Source: Psychrobacillus sp. OK028 (GTDB lineage Bacteria; Bacillota; Bacilli; Bacillales_A; Planococcaceae). Taken from it: a DNA stretch of 64,000 nt. A program made the position numbers and the translations under genes. The stretch lies in the NCBI RefSeq assembly GCF_900103605.1, contig NZ_FNHY01000002.1, forward strand, positions 434,001 through 498,000. Direction: 5' to 3'. A model generated the notes under the pieces. It searched no databases. It saw nothing but the letters and a program-made list of their open reading frames with translations, and was not told the DNA's origin. This document shows, piece by piece, positions 34,280 through 43,279 of the stretch (the stretch's first letter is position 1; each line of letters opens with the position of its first letter).

Positions 34280-35272
34280 ATGAAACTAAGTGTACTCGAC
34301 CAAGCGCCAATCACAACCGGCAATACAGCTGCAGGAGCATTAAAAAAAGCTGAAGAGCTGGCTATTTTAACAGATGAACTAGGCTATCACCGCATGTGGA
34401 TGGCTGAGCATCATGGAACCGATGCGTTCGCAAGCTCGGCACCCGAAGTAATTGCGGCTCACTTAGCTGCTAAAACAAAAAATTTACGTATCGGCACAGG
34501 TGGTGTAATGATGATGCACTACTCTCCACTAAAGCTTGCCGAAGTATTTAAAACGTTAAGTGCGCTTTCTCCAGGCCGTATCGATTTTGGTGTAGGACGC
34601 GCTCCAGGTGGCGATAATCACGCAATGTATGCTCTTTCGGAAGGTCGTCCTCCACTGGTTAATAATATGTATGAAAAATTAGCCATTGCCCTGCAACTAA
34701 TCAATGATGAAGTTCCAGAAGATAGTCTATATAACAGAACGATTGCCACACCTTCTAAAATTGTTTTGCCAGAAGCTTGGTTACTTGGTTCTACTGGTAA
34801 CAGTGCTGTACAAGCTGGAAGAATGGGGCTTGGATATTCCTTCGCTCAATTTTTCCAAGGTGGTATGACTCCTGCAATTTTAGAGACGTATCGCAAAAAT
34901 TTCACGCCTTCCCCTTTAATGGAGAAGCCGGAGATTAATGTTACGTACCTAGTAACAGTGGCTGAAACAAAAGAAGAAGCTGAGTTTGAAGCATTACCTC
35001 AGGACATCGCACGTTTGTCCCTAATGAAAGGGCAAATTCGTCCATTGATGACACCAGAGCAGGCACAGGAATATCCACTGACGGAAATGGACCGCATGAT
35101 GATTCAAGAAAATCGTAAAATTCATCTAGTCGGTTCCGCTAAAGAAGTGGCAGAAACACTGCAGGAAGAACAAGAGATTTATGGTTTCGATGAAGTAATG
35201 ATCTGTAGCATCACACATTCTCAAGAAAAGCGGTTAAACGTCTATCGTTTACTTGCAAAAGAATTGATGTAA
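34280..35272 (+). CDS. LLM class flavin-dependent oxidoreductase
   Basis: A 330-residue bacterial luciferase-like monooxygenase fold protein: SVLDQAPITTGNTAAGALK, YHRMWMAEHHGTDAFASSAPEV, RIGTGGVMMMHYSPLKLAEVF and RIDFGVGRAPGGD are the usual conserved segments of the YceB/YtmO-type group. ATG 34280 follows AGAAGGGAAG. A terminator follows. Physiological substrate unknown. Confidence 0.9.
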   Translation: MKLSVLDQAPITTGNTAAGALKKAEELAILTDELGYHRMWMAEHHGTDAFASSAPEVIAAHLAAKTKNLRIGTGGVMMMHYSPLKLAEVFKTLSALSPGRIDFGVGRAPGGDNHAMYALSEGRPPLVNNMYEKLAIALQLINDEVPEDSLYNRTIATPSKIVLPEAWLLGSTGNSAVQAGRMGLGYSFAQFFQGGMTPAILETYRKNFTPSPLMEKPEINVTYLVTVAETKEEAEFEALPQDIARLSLMKGQIRPLMTPEQAQEYPLTEMDRMMIQENRKIHLVGSAKEVAETLQEEQEIYGFDEVMICSITHSQEKRLNVYRLLAKELM

Positions 35273-35287
35273 ATAGAAGTTGGATTG

Positions 35288-35316
35288 GACACGCACATTA
35301 TGGCGTGTCTTTTATT
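35288..35316 (+). terminator. Terminator after the luciferase-like gene
   Basis: GACACGC, loop acattatg, GCGTGTC, then TTTTATTTT. Confidence 0.85.
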
Positions 35317-35332
35317 TTGGAGACTATATGAG

Positions 35333-35436
35333 AATCGATCGATGGCATCTAATAATCGCTCGATGATGTCTATCCATCGATCAATAAAGTCAAATAATCG
35401 CTTAATAGCTCTTCACAATCATCAATAACACCAAAA
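35333..35436. repeat. Degenerate 21-bp tandem array of AATCGMTYRAT units
   Basis: Five units start at 35333, 35354, 35375, 35396 and 35417, exactly 21 bases apart. Each begins AATCG/CATCG/AATCA followed by (A/C)T(C/T)(A/G)AT and a variable tail of about nine bases. Unit cores include ATCGATCGAT and ATCGCTCGAT. The spacing equals two helical turns, so bound proteins would face the same side. Too short and without spacers of CRISPR type. Confidence 0.7.
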
Positions 35437-35537
35437 ACTGTGGTTTTTGAAGGTCATTTTTTTATTAGCCATTTATTTCTACTTGAAAAAAGAACAAATG
35501 TTCGATATGATAATTGAAAAAGAAAGAATGTGATCGC

Positions 35538-35909
35538 ATGGCTAAATTTGAAGAGGATTGGAATCAATTAGATTTGTCTCATATACGTGATCGTGGGTCG
35601 AAAAAGTGGGTAGCGATGATGTTACCAGAACATGTGAAAATGCTGCGAGAGTATGGCGAAGAAATTAGAAAAGAACCTCGCCCAGACTTAAATGAGTTTG
35701 ACTATGAAGTGATTCAGGATGAAATCGCACTCGCAATGAAACGAAATGTCGAGATTAAAATAAAACGGTGGAAAGAGGGAGAGTTTATCTATAACCGCGG
35801 CACAATACAATGGATTGATTTGAGAAAGCGAACAATCGAACTGGAGGATCCCTTCCGCTCATTTGAAGTAGCGATTGATGAAATCGTAGACGTCACACTA
35901 TTAGAATAA
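35538..35909 (+). CDS. YolD-like family protein
   Basis: A 123-residue protein with RDRGSKKWVAMMLPEHVKML near the start and a C-terminal small beta domain (about 65-120) ending ELEDPFRSFEVAIDEIVDVT, typical of YolD-like proteins. These are often found next to DNA polymerase Y family (UvrX/DinB) genes, but none is here. ATG 35538 gives the family start. A TTG at 35514 is the alternative. Confidence 0.85.
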   Translation: MAKFEEDWNQLDLSHIRDRGSKKWVAMMLPEHVKMLREYGEEIRKEPRPDLNEFDYEVIQDEIALAMKRNVEIKIKRWKEGEFIYNRGTIQWIDLRKRTIELEDPFRSFEVAIDEIVDVTLLE

Positions 35910-35916
35910 CAACTTC

Positions 35917-35956
35917 CAACGGCATTATCCCTTCGACATGGATGATGCCGTTGTTG
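35917..35956 (+). terminator. Terminator after the YolD-like gene
   Basis: CAACGGCAT, long loop, ATGCCGTTG with a short T-rich tail. Confidence 0.65.
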
Positions 35957-36059
35957 TATGGATGAAGAAAAGAAGGATTTTAATAGGAAGATGTGGAAGA
36001 ATATACTAGAAGAAATTAAAACATGGAAGTACATGGATAAAAAATAAAGGGAGAATAAA

Positions 36060-36719
36060 ATGATTAAAGCGATTTTGTTTGATCTTGATGGAACACTGCT
36101 CAACAGAGACGAGTCGTTAAAGATATTTGTAGATAAGCAATACGATAGATTGAGTCACCTTATCGGTCATATTACAAAAGATGCGTATATAACAAGGTTT
36201 ATACAATTGGATAGCCGAGGATACGTTTGGAAGGATAAAGTTTATCGCCAACTCGTGGAGGAGTTTGCAGTTACCAAAATTACTTGGGAAGAACTGCTCC
36301 AAGACTATTTAGAGGAATTTAAGTATAGTTGTGTCGCCTTCGACCATCTATTGCTCATGCTAGAGGAATTAAAGAAAAGAGAAGTATTAATCGGTATGAT
36401 TACAAATGGATATGGTCAATTTCAAATGGATAATATAAAAGCTTTAGGAATTGAAAGCTTTTTTCAGGTCATTTTAATTTCTGAATGGGAAGGTATGAAA
36501 AAGCCTGATTCCCAAATATTTTTACGAGCTGCAGACAAACTTGGTGTGCTACCAAGCGAATGCGTTTTTATAGGCGATCATCCAGAAAATGACGTGCAAG
36601 GTGCCATGAAAACAGGAATGATGGGTATTTGGAAGAAAGATATAGAATGGACGGATGTTCAGGCCGAGTATGTAATAGATGATTTAATGGAAATACCAGC
36701 TTTGATGGATGAGTGGTAG
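36060..36719 (+). CDS. HAD superfamily hydrolase
   Basis: A 219-residue phosphatase. Motif I is ILFDLDGTLLN, motif II MITNGYG, motif III around KKPDSQIF and motif IV FIGDHPENDVQG. A helical cap lies between I and II. It resembles phosphatases of small sugar or nucleotide phosphates; the substrate is unknown. ATG 36060 follows AAAGGGAGAATAAA. A possible broken small gene follows immediately. Confidence 0.9.
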   Translation: MIKAILFDLDGTLLNRDESLKIFVDKQYDRLSHLIGHITKDAYITRFIQLDSRGYVWKDKVYRQLVEEFAVTKITWEELLQDYLEEFKYSCVAFDHLLLMLEELKKREVLIGMITNGYGQFQMDNIKALGIESFFQVILISEWEGMKKPDSQIFLRAADKLGVLPSECVFIGDHPENDVQGAMKTGMMGIWKKDIEWTDVQAEYVIDDLMEIPALMDEW

Positions 36720-36720
36720 G

Positions 36721-36919
36721 ATGAGAAAAATGAAACGCCAGTATATTGTAAATCTTGTGGGATGGATTTTGGTTATTTTATCTAACGATAAGCAAATTTT
36801 ACTTTTCGGAACAATTAGCTATCATTACTACTGGTTTCGGTGGTTTAATCTGTATAATAATTGGCGCTTCTTTAGTCTTTTATAAGCCAAAAGTAAAAGA
36901 AGATCAAGAAAATAGTTAA
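36721..36919 (+). pseudogene. Small membrane-protein gene, probably frameshifted
   Basis: The first frame from ATG 36721 reads MRKMKRQYIVNLVGWILVIL and then becomes polar. A second frame, open from 36752, continues TISKFYFSEQLAIITTGFGG LICIIIGASLVFYKP and ends at 36919 with a charged tail. Joined near 36779-36785 (a TTTTATCTA stretch) they give a natural two-helix protein of about 65 residues. No strong ribosome site. The alternative is a TTG start at 36755 in the second frame alone. Confidence 0.4.
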
Positions 36920-36948
36920 ATCTATTGAGCCCTAAGAGGTGTAAAGTA

Positions 36949-37338
36949 TTGGAAAAAATTGGATATACTCTCGCAATTTCAATAATCTCTATTCTATTAT
37001 TCCAAACTTATTTTTATTTTGTAAATGTAGATAGTGAAATGCTCTACACTATTGGCACATTTAGTATTATAATTTTATATTTTTTGATAGGGTATCCTAC
37101 ATTACTAATCGTATCTACCAAATCTACGATTAAATCAAGGTGTATTCGATATTTAATTGCCACATTAATAGGAGTAATTTTCTTTATATTATTTTATATA
37201 AAAATCGGTGAGTTAGAAAATACAGATATTTTCTACCACCTTGTACCTTATAGCTTCTTGTTTGGAATCATTGGGGCATTACTGTTTTTCTCACCAATTG
37301 AAATTACACGTAGATTAAATAAAATGGATACTATTTGA
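36949..37338 (+). CDS. Four-helix membrane protein of unknown function
   Basis: A 129-residue protein with four hydrophobic segments (about residues 5-23, 33-55, 70-88, 102-120) and a basic end RRLNKMD. I chose TTG 36949, eight bases after AAGAGGTG. The family is not recognised. It lies between two HAD phosphatase genes on the same strand. Confidence 0.7.
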   Translation: MEKIGYTLAISIISILLFQTYFYFVNVDSEMLYTIGTFSIIILYFLIGYPTLLIVSTKSTIKSRCIRYLIATLIGVIFFILFYIKIGELENTDIFYHLVPYSFLFGIIGALLFFSPIEITRRLNKMDTI

Positions 37339-37438
37339 ATGGTCTTGCTAATAGGGGATTATTAATATCTAATAATTCTTTTGCTTGTGTGAACCGACAG
37401 AAGTAAGAAAATACAAGAATGTTAAGGGGTGTGAAATG

Positions 37439-38077
37439 ATGAAAGCGGTTATTTTTGATTTCGATGGAACCATTGCTGATACTTTGCCAGTTTGCTTTTA
37501 TGCCTTTCAAGCAGTATTTAAGGAATTTGACAACAAGGAAGTAAATTCTGATGAAATTAAGGCTATGTTCGGTCCATCAGAGACTGGAATTATCAGAGAA
37601 AATCTTGTGGATTCAAATCACGATAAAGCAATCGAGCTATATTATGAAAAATATTTAGAAAAGCACCATGATCTTGTTATAGATAATGAAGAAATTAATA
37701 ATTTACTTCAGCACTTAAAAAGAGAAGGCTACAAGTTAGGGATTGTAACAGGAAAAGCAGAAAGAAGTCTGCTTATTTCATTAGAATGTCTTAATATGAA
37801 AGACTTATTTGATGTAATCATTACTGGTGATGACGTTGATATACCAAAACCTCACCCAGAGGGAGTAAATAAGGCATTGGAACTGCTTAATGTAAAAAAC
37901 ACGGAGGCTGTTTTTCTAGGAGACAGTGATGCAGACATTCTTGCTGGTAAACAAGCGAACGTACATACAATCGGAGTACATTGGTTGCCAAATTATCAGA
38001 CTCTGGAATTTAGTGTACAACCGGATCAAATGTTTGTTAGTGTAAATGAATTCATAGAATCACTTACAAACTTATAA
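37439..38077 (+). CDS. HAD hydrolase, phosphoglycolate phosphatase-like
   Basis: A 212-residue phosphatase. VIFDFDGTIADTLPVCFYAF is motif I with the typical cap start, GIVTGKAERS motif II, DVDIPKPHPEGV motif III and VFLGDSDADILAG motif IV. This arrangement is that of the Gph/PpaX group. ATG 37439 (or 37436) follows AAGGGGTGTG. It differs from the HAD gene at 36060 in cap and motifs, so the two are not recent duplicates. Confidence 0.9.
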   Translation: MKAVIFDFDGTIADTLPVCFYAFQAVFKEFDNKEVNSDEIKAMFGPSETGIIRENLVDSNHDKAIELYYEKYLEKHHDLVIDNEEINNLLQHLKREGYKLGIVTGKAERSLLISLECLNMKDLFDVIITGDDVDIPKPHPEGVNKALELLNVKNTEAVFLGDSDADILAGKQANVHTIGVHWLPNYQTLEFSVQPDQMFVSVNEFIESLTNL

Positions 38078-38167
38078 ATTTACAAGGTTACGTACCCTGT
38101 ACTAAGGGATAAGAGGGCGAAGTGACAATTGCAATCTTCGACTTAAACTTAGGAATGGATGTGAGTT

Positions 38168-38437
38168 ATGCTCGTAAAAGGTAATATGATTGGTAGTATG
38201 CCTAAGTTTGATTGGGTATTATTAATTCCTGTTTTTTTAGGTGTAAGTTACTATAATATTTTCTTGGGTTGGCAGCTTCAATTATATAGTGTGACGGAAG
38301 CCGAGGATTTTGGGCGATATGTATTTGTCTTATGTCTAAGTTTTTGCCAGTCCTTTGCTTATGTTTTATTCATTCGTTTAGCAGTATCTTTATTAAAATA
38401 TATATATCAAAATAAGCGACAGAATACTTCATCTTAA
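38168..38437 (+). CDS. Two-helix membrane protein of unknown function
   Basis: An 89-residue protein with hydrophobic segments at about residues 16-35 and 50-75 and a basic C terminus (KYIYQNKRQN). ATG 38168 follows GGAATGGATGTGAG. No family recognised. Confidence 0.6.
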   Translation: MLVKGNMIGSMPKFDWVLLIPVFLGVSYYNIFLGWQLQLYSVTEAEDFGRYVFVLCLSFCQSFAYVLFIRLAVSLLKYIYQNKRQNTSS

Positions 38438-38532
38438 TTGGAGATGGAGTATTTGAGCGTACCAGAAGGAATTGCTGGATATATAGTCATGACAGGTATA
38501 AAAGAAGAAGTAGTTATAAATAGGAGATTATG

Positions 38533-38991
38533 ATGAACATAAACATTAGGAAACTTGCAAAAGATGAAAAATCCCCAATAGAGTTGCTGTTAACAGCTGA
38601 CCCTTCAAAATCAATTGTAGAGGAATACGTTAATCGGGGTGACTGTTTTATAGCTGAAAAGGAGCAGCAAATTATTGGGGTTTATGTATTGCTTCCAACA
38701 AGACCGGAAACGGTGGAATTGGTTAATGTGGCAGTAGTGGCTAATCAACAGAGTCAAGGGATTGGAAAGCAGTTAGTGGAAGATGCTATACAAAAAGCAA
38801 GGTTAAAAGGCTTCAAAACAATTGAAATTGGAACTGGAAACTCAAGTATAGGACAGCTTGCACTCTATCAAAAGTGTGGTTTTAGAATTATAGGGGTGGA
38901 TCTGGACTTTTTTACAAGGCATTATTTAGAAAAAATTTTTGAAAACGGAATACATTGTAGGGATATGATTCGACTATCTAGAGATGTATAA
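38533..38991 (+). CDS. GNAT family N-acetyltransferase
   Basis: A 152-residue acetyltransferase: VELVNVAVVANQQSQGIGKQLV is the acetyl-CoA site, followed by IEIGTGNSSIGQLALYQKCGF. This pattern is typical of small YjgM-like GNATs. ATG 38533 after TAGGAGATT; the ATG three bases earlier is also possible. The substrate is unknown. Confidence 0.88.
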   Translation: MNINIRKLAKDEKSPIELLLTADPSKSIVEEYVNRGDCFIAEKEQQIIGVYVLLPTRPETVELVNVAVVANQQSQGIGKQLVEDAIQKARLKGFKTIEIGTGNSSIGQLALYQKCGFRIIGVDLDFFTRHYLEKIFENGIHCRDMIRLSRDV

Positions 38992-39176
38992 GGTTGGCCG
39001 GTGTATGAGGAGTTTTGTTAAATGTTACAATTATGGTTTCAAAGCAACAGTTAAAAATACCTGAAGAAGGAGATGTCGTCAGAATAAAAAAGCATTGGTA
39101 GGGGAGTATTTGGAAAACGATAAGCAGATAAGTCTAAAATATATAAGACAATCAAAAAAATTGGGAGTAAACAAAT

Positions 39177-39737
39177 ATGCAAACAAATTTATACTTCGTG
39201 AGACATGCACATTCTACATATACACCAGATGAATTAGGAAGAGCTTTATCAGAGCGGGGCGTTTTCGACGCAGAAAGAATTACTCAAATGCTTGAACAAG
39301 AAAATATAGATATAGTAATCTCGAGTTCATATAAAAGAGCTATTCAGACAGTCGAAGGAATAGCAAAGTTTATAGGAAGAGAAATTATTATAGAAGATGA
39401 TTTCAAGGAACGTAAATTGTCGGAGGAACCTGTAAAAGATTTTAATTTGGCTATCACCAAAGTATGGGAAGAGCCATCCTTTTCATGGGAGGGGGGGGAA
39501 TCTAATATTATTGCCCAAAAACGTGGAGTTGAAGCAACTTTGAATATATTGGAACAGTATATAGGCAAAAATATTGCAGTAGGAACACATGGTAACTTAA
39601 TGGTTTTAATTATGAATTACTTTGATCATGGGTATGATTTTACTTTCTGGAAAGAGCTTGATATGCCAGATATTTATAAATTGACATTTGAAAATAAAAA
39701 GCTGATAGAAGTTAATAGAATATGGGAAAGGTTTTAA
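39177..39737 (+). CDS. Histidine phosphatase family protein
   Basis: A 186-residue phosphoglycerate mutase-like protein. FVRHAHSTY carries the catalytic His, SSSYKRAIQTVE the second Arg, and GTHGNLMVLIM the second His. Members dephosphorylate small metabolites. ATG 39177 follows GGGAGTAAACAAAT. It stands alone. Confidence 0.88.
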   Translation: MQTNLYFVRHAHSTYTPDELGRALSERGVFDAERITQMLEQENIDIVISSSYKRAIQTVEGIAKFIGREIIIEDDFKERKLSEEPVKDFNLAITKVWEEPSFSWEGGESNIIAQKRGVEATLNILEQYIGKNIAVGTHGNLMVLIMNYFDHGYDFTFWKELDMPDIYKLTFENKKLIEVNRIWERF

Positions 39738-39881
39738 GTGTTGATTGGACATTTTAGAAAAATCTTAGCTCCCTAAATGTGCCCTGAAGATTTCACCCCA
39801 GATGAAAGAAACTATTAGAGTTGGACGGTCGTAGAAAATAGGTATAATTTTCTTTTAAAAAGGAATCGGGGTGATGAAATC

Positions 39882-40682
39882 ATGAGAACATTGTCTTCAT
39901 ATATTATGTTTGTTGGAATTTTGTGGGTTGCAGTAATCGGCAATTGGATTATTCAAAATTACGATCATGTGTCCGTTTATCCTAAAGCTGCGCATATTGC
40001 ATTTGGGAGTGGATTAGGTGGAGTGTTTTTAGCCTACCTCATGAAAAAATTCTCAACCTATAAAGAGAATCATAATGTAGAAAAAAAGGATAACAGAGAT
40101 GTAATAAATAAATGGGATGATAAAGGTTCACCCTATAGTAAATGGTTGTTTGGAATTGTTGTTGTTTCACTGGTTATCGCTGCATTCTACAGTTGGTCTC
40201 TTTCTATTAAGATGTTAAATTTGTATCTATTTGTGGGATTCGTGTTAATAGGTTTTCATTTTGTGATGAAAGGTGAAAGAGTGGAAGAGCCAGATGACCT
40301 GAATTTTAAAGGGAAAACGAAAAATTTTCTTGATTTAATTGATTATCGTTGGCAACCGTTCAATATTTCATTGATTGTATTTAGTCTTGTAGTATGGAGT
40401 TTTTTATGGAGCAAGCATTTTGATATCCCGATGTATTTAGAAATAGGAGGCAACCCTCGATACGTTACTTCCCTTCCAGCCAGTGCTTTTGTCATGTCAG
40501 GTTTAATGATTGTCAGTACTTTTATTTTTATTATTAACAATGGCGATATATTTGGAATACGTAAAGCCAGACAAAATGGACTAAAAGTGCTGCAAATCCA
40601 TTTCGTTGAGATTATTAGTTGTGGAGTTACATTTTTCATTTTGGTTGTGACCTTAATTGAAGCATTTGTTCTACGATTCTAG
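39882..40682 (+). CDS. Polytopic membrane protein of unknown function
   Basis: A 266-residue protein with about seven hydrophobic segments; the first two cover residues 5-58, a charged cytosolic loop (about 62-85) follows, and further pairs lie at about 85-130, 155-180, 195-220 and 235-262. ATG 39882 follows GGGGTGATGAAATC. I do not recognise the family. Confidence 0.65.
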   Translation: MRTLSSYIMFVGILWVAVIGNWIIQNYDHVSVYPKAAHIAFGSGLGGVFLAYLMKKFSTYKENHNVEKKDNRDVINKWDDKGSPYSKWLFGIVVVSLVIAAFYSWSLSIKMLNLYLFVGFVLIGFHFVMKGERVEEPDDLNFKGKTKNFLDLIDYRWQPFNISLIVFSLVVWSFLWSKHFDIPMYLEIGGNPRYVTSLPASAFVMSGLMIVSTFIFIINNGDIFGIRKARQNGLKVLQIHFVEIISCGVTFFILVVTLIEAFVLRF

Positions 40683-40808
40683 ATAAGTGAGCTATCATGG
40701 TACGCAGCTAAAGAAAATCGTGAGATATGTAATTTTTATACAGTTATTCGCATCTGCCAATGGTACTTATTATAAGAAAGAATATTTAGTTTAAGGAAGT
40801 GTTTTTAA

Positions 40809-41135
40809 TTGCTTTACACAATAGCATTATTTTTATTTGCAGGACTAGCTGAAATTGGTGGGGGTTATCTAATTTGGCTATGGCTAAGAGAAGGTAAACC
40901 GTATTATTGGGGAATATTTGGTGGGGTGGCTTTAGCTTTATATGGTGTAATTGCTACTTTTCAATCCTTTCCGTCATTTGGAAGAGTTTATGCTGCTTAT
41001 GGTGGGGTGTTTATCGTTCTATCTGTACTATGGGGTTGGGGAATAGATAAAAAAACACCCGATTTATATGATTGGATTGGAGCAGCAATTTGTATAGTTG
41101 GGGTGTCCGTAATATTATTTGCTCCGCGTTCATAA
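40809..41135 (+). CDS. YnfA/UPF0060 family small membrane protein
   Basis: A 108-residue four-helix membrane protein with the family signature [18 protein letters not shown], then [20 protein letters not shown] and [12 protein letters not shown]. Related to small multidrug resistance-like folds; the role is not established. TTG 40809 follows AAGGAAGTG. Confidence 0.9.
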   Translation: MLYTIALFLFAGLAEIGGGYLIWLWLREGKPYYWGIFGGVALALYGVIATFQSFPSFGRVYAAYGGVFIVLSVLWGWGIDKKTPDLYDWIGAAICIVGVSVILFAPRS

Positions 41136-41168
41136 AATAATTCTTCTTGTAAGGGAAGTGTTAATAAT

Positions 41169-41576
41169 ATGGAAAATTGTCCGTTTTGTCATCCTCATAG
41201 GGATGTAAAACAGAATATTGTATACGAAAATGATACATGTTATTTTTTACAACATGACAACGAGCAGGAAATAATAGAGGGAAGTGGTGTGATCGTTCCA
41301 AAAACACACCGTAGGAATGTATTTGATTTGACAAAAGAACAATGGAACGATACATATGAGCTGCTACAAAAAGTAAAAAGGTACCTAGATGATATACATA
41401 AGCCTGATGGATACACAATTGGTTGGAATGTAGGAGAAGCATCTAATCAAACAGTGTCTCATTGTCACCTACATATAATTCCAAGATATAATGATGAACC
41501 ATTGGCAGGTAAAGGGCTCCGTCATTGGTTGAAACAGCCTGAAAATAAGAGGAAGAGAATATACTCCTCTCATTAA
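41169..41576 (+). CDS. HIT family nucleotide-binding hydrolase
   Basis: A 135-residue protein. CPFCHP near the start is zinc-like, VIVPKTHRRNVFDLT is typical, and SHCHLHIIPR is the histidine triad. It probably hydrolyses nucleoside phosphoramidates or dinucleotides. ATG 41169 follows AAGGGAAGTG. It precedes a nucleotide kinase-like gene on the same strand. Confidence 0.9.
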   Translation: MENCPFCHPHRDVKQNIVYENDTCYFLQHDNEQEIIEGSGVIVPKTHRRNVFDLTKEQWNDTYELLQKVKRYLDDIHKPDGYTIGWNVGEASNQTVSHCHLHIIPRYNDEPLAGKGLRHWLKQPENKRKRIYSSH

Positions 41577-41623
41577 GAAGCAAGTAGAACATCGATTTTC
41601 TATCTGGAAAGGCGGTAAAATAA

Positions 41624-42178
41624 ATGAAAGTTCAAATCATTGGAGGATCTGGAACGGGAAAGAGTACCTTAGCGAAATTTATAAGTGAAAAAGAAAATAT
41701 TAAGTGGATCGATACAGATAGATATCTATGGAAAGATGAATCATTTACTGAAAACCATCCGATTGAAAAGCGAAAGGAAATGTATGAAATAGATATGGAA
41801 TTCGATCGCGATTATGTAGTATCAGGTTCTATCTTTTCATGGTATCCAAATGGATTCACTAATCGTGATTTGTTTGTTTTCCTCTTTCTCGATGAAGAGA
41901 TTAGAATGGAACGTTTAAGAAAGAGAGAGATTAAGCGAAATAATCCGAAAGAAGCATGGCTTGATGAAGATGGCAACATTACGAATGAATTCTTAGAATG
42001 GTGTAAAACGTATTTGAAGGAAAAAGATAAAACGATGATAGGAACCTATGCAGCACAGTCCTATGAAATGGAATTATCTAAAAGTCCTATATTAAAACTT
42101 GATAGTTCTCAATCGTTGGAAGAACTTTACTTAGCAATAAAAGAAGCATTTCAAGGGGAAAGAGAGGGGGGAGCATGA
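41624..42178 (+). CDS. P-loop kinase-like protein (topology modulation/adenylate kinase-like)
   Basis: A 184-residue P-loop NTPase: Walker A IGGSGTGKSTLAKFI, WIDTDRYLW in the substrate region and LFVFLFLDEEIRMERLRKRE in the lid region. It resembles proteins annotated as topology modulation or FlaR-like. ATG 41624 follows AAAGGCGG. It overlaps the next gene by four bases, a likely operon. Confidence 0.8.
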   Translation: MKVQIIGGSGTGKSTLAKFISEKENIKWIDTDRYLWKDESFTENHPIEKRKEMYEIDMEFDRDYVVSGSIFSWYPNGFTNRDLFVFLFLDEEIRMERLRKREIKRNNPKEAWLDEDGNITNEFLEWCKTYLKEKDKTMIGTYAAQSYEMELSKSPILKLDSSQSLEELYLAIKEAFQGEREGGA

Positions 42179-43251
42179 GAAAGCTTGTAATATTTCTACT
42201 CATAGTAGCTAGTATTTATCTCAATCCCACCTCCACTTTTGCAAATGGTACGAGTTACTTTGAAGAACCAGTTAGCCCAATAGGACATGTCCTACCGATG
42301 GAAGAAAGCGTTATCAGCATCGAGAGTGAGAAACTATATATTGATATCGAACAGCAAAGGGATATATCGTTTCCAATAATGCTTGCGAATGTTCGAGTTA
42401 TATATGAGATGGAAAACAAAACAGCAGAGGATCTTCTAGTACCTATAGCTTTTCCTCAGCCAGGGGAGTCAAGTGAATGGATGGTGGATTTAGATGGAAC
42501 GGAAATACCCATAATTGGTAATATTCCATTTGCCCCAGAAGAATTAATAGGCGACGACCCTCACATTGAATGGATTAATCCAAGAACAGGGAAAACATAT
42601 TCTTTTGGAGGATACGATGTAATAGGTGACTCGAATAAATTAGGAGCAAAAACTTTTGAAGTCACCTTAAATGCAAAGAGTACCCAAACGCTGACCATTG
42701 AATACAAGGCAACTTTAGGAATAGATGAGAGAGCCAGTCTCCATCCTATTTATCGCTTAGACTACTTATTGCATCCAGCATCCTACTGGAGCAATTTTAA
42801 AGATTTAGAGATAGAAGTTAAGGTCCCAAAAAGAGCAAGTGTGTATGTGAATTTACCACTCCAAAAGGATGGTAATACGTATATCGGAACATTTGATACT
42901 CTTCCTGAGGAAAATCTTGTAGTATTCATTTCGCCAAGTTCTGGTATACTGATTGACCTATTTAATTCGCGAGGCATAGCCCTACTTGCGCTTGTTATCA
43001 TGCTACCAATTTATTATATATTTATAAGATTATTGAAGCGAACTTCGATAAAACATAAAAAGAGTATATCACTAATTATTTTAGGTCTATTCGCTTTGGC
43101 AGGTCTCGATATCGTCAGCCATAAGATATTGGGATATCCGGTAACGATGGTTCAGTATGTCCTCTATGTACTGTGCTTGTTAATATTAGGCTGGATGTGG
43201 AGTAGAGCATTTAGTAAAAGTGCAGAGCAGGAGAAGAATAGTGATGATTGA
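42175..43251 (+). CDS. Secreted/membrane protein with C-terminal helices, function unknown
   Basis: A 358-residue protein. A signal peptide (about 1-23, ending TFANG) precedes an extracellular beta-rich domain of about 240 residues (FPQPGESSEWMVDLDGTEIP, TLTIEYKATLGID). Three membrane segments (about 265-285, 297-315, 320-340) then end in a charged tail. The layout suits a surface sensor or adhesin anchored in the membrane. The start overlaps the stop of the P-loop gene. I do not recognise the family. Confidence 0.7.
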   Translation: MRKLVIFLLIVASIYLNPTSTFANGTSYFEEPVSPIGHVLPMEESVISIESEKLYIDIEQQRDISFPIMLANVRVIYEMENKTAEDLLVPIAFPQPGESSEWMVDLDGTEIPIIGNIPFAPEELIGDDPHIEWINPRTGKTYSFGGYDVIGDSNKLGAKTFEVTLNAKSTQTLTIEYKATLGIDERASLHPIYRLDYLLHPASYWSNFKDLEIEVKVPKRASVYVNLPLQKDGNTYIGTFDTLPEENLVVFISPSSGILIDLFNSRGIALLALVIMLPIYYIFIRLLKRTSIKHKKSISLIILGLFALAGLDIVSHKILGYPVTMVQYVLYVLCLLILGWMWSRAFSKSAEQEKNSDD

Positions 43252-43279
43252 TGATGTATGTATCGAGAGTAGGTGAACT

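Noticed and set aside
35333-35436. 21-bp array as CRISPR or coding repeat
   Set aside because: Units are contiguous without spacers, and no frame with a start and ribosome site runs through them.
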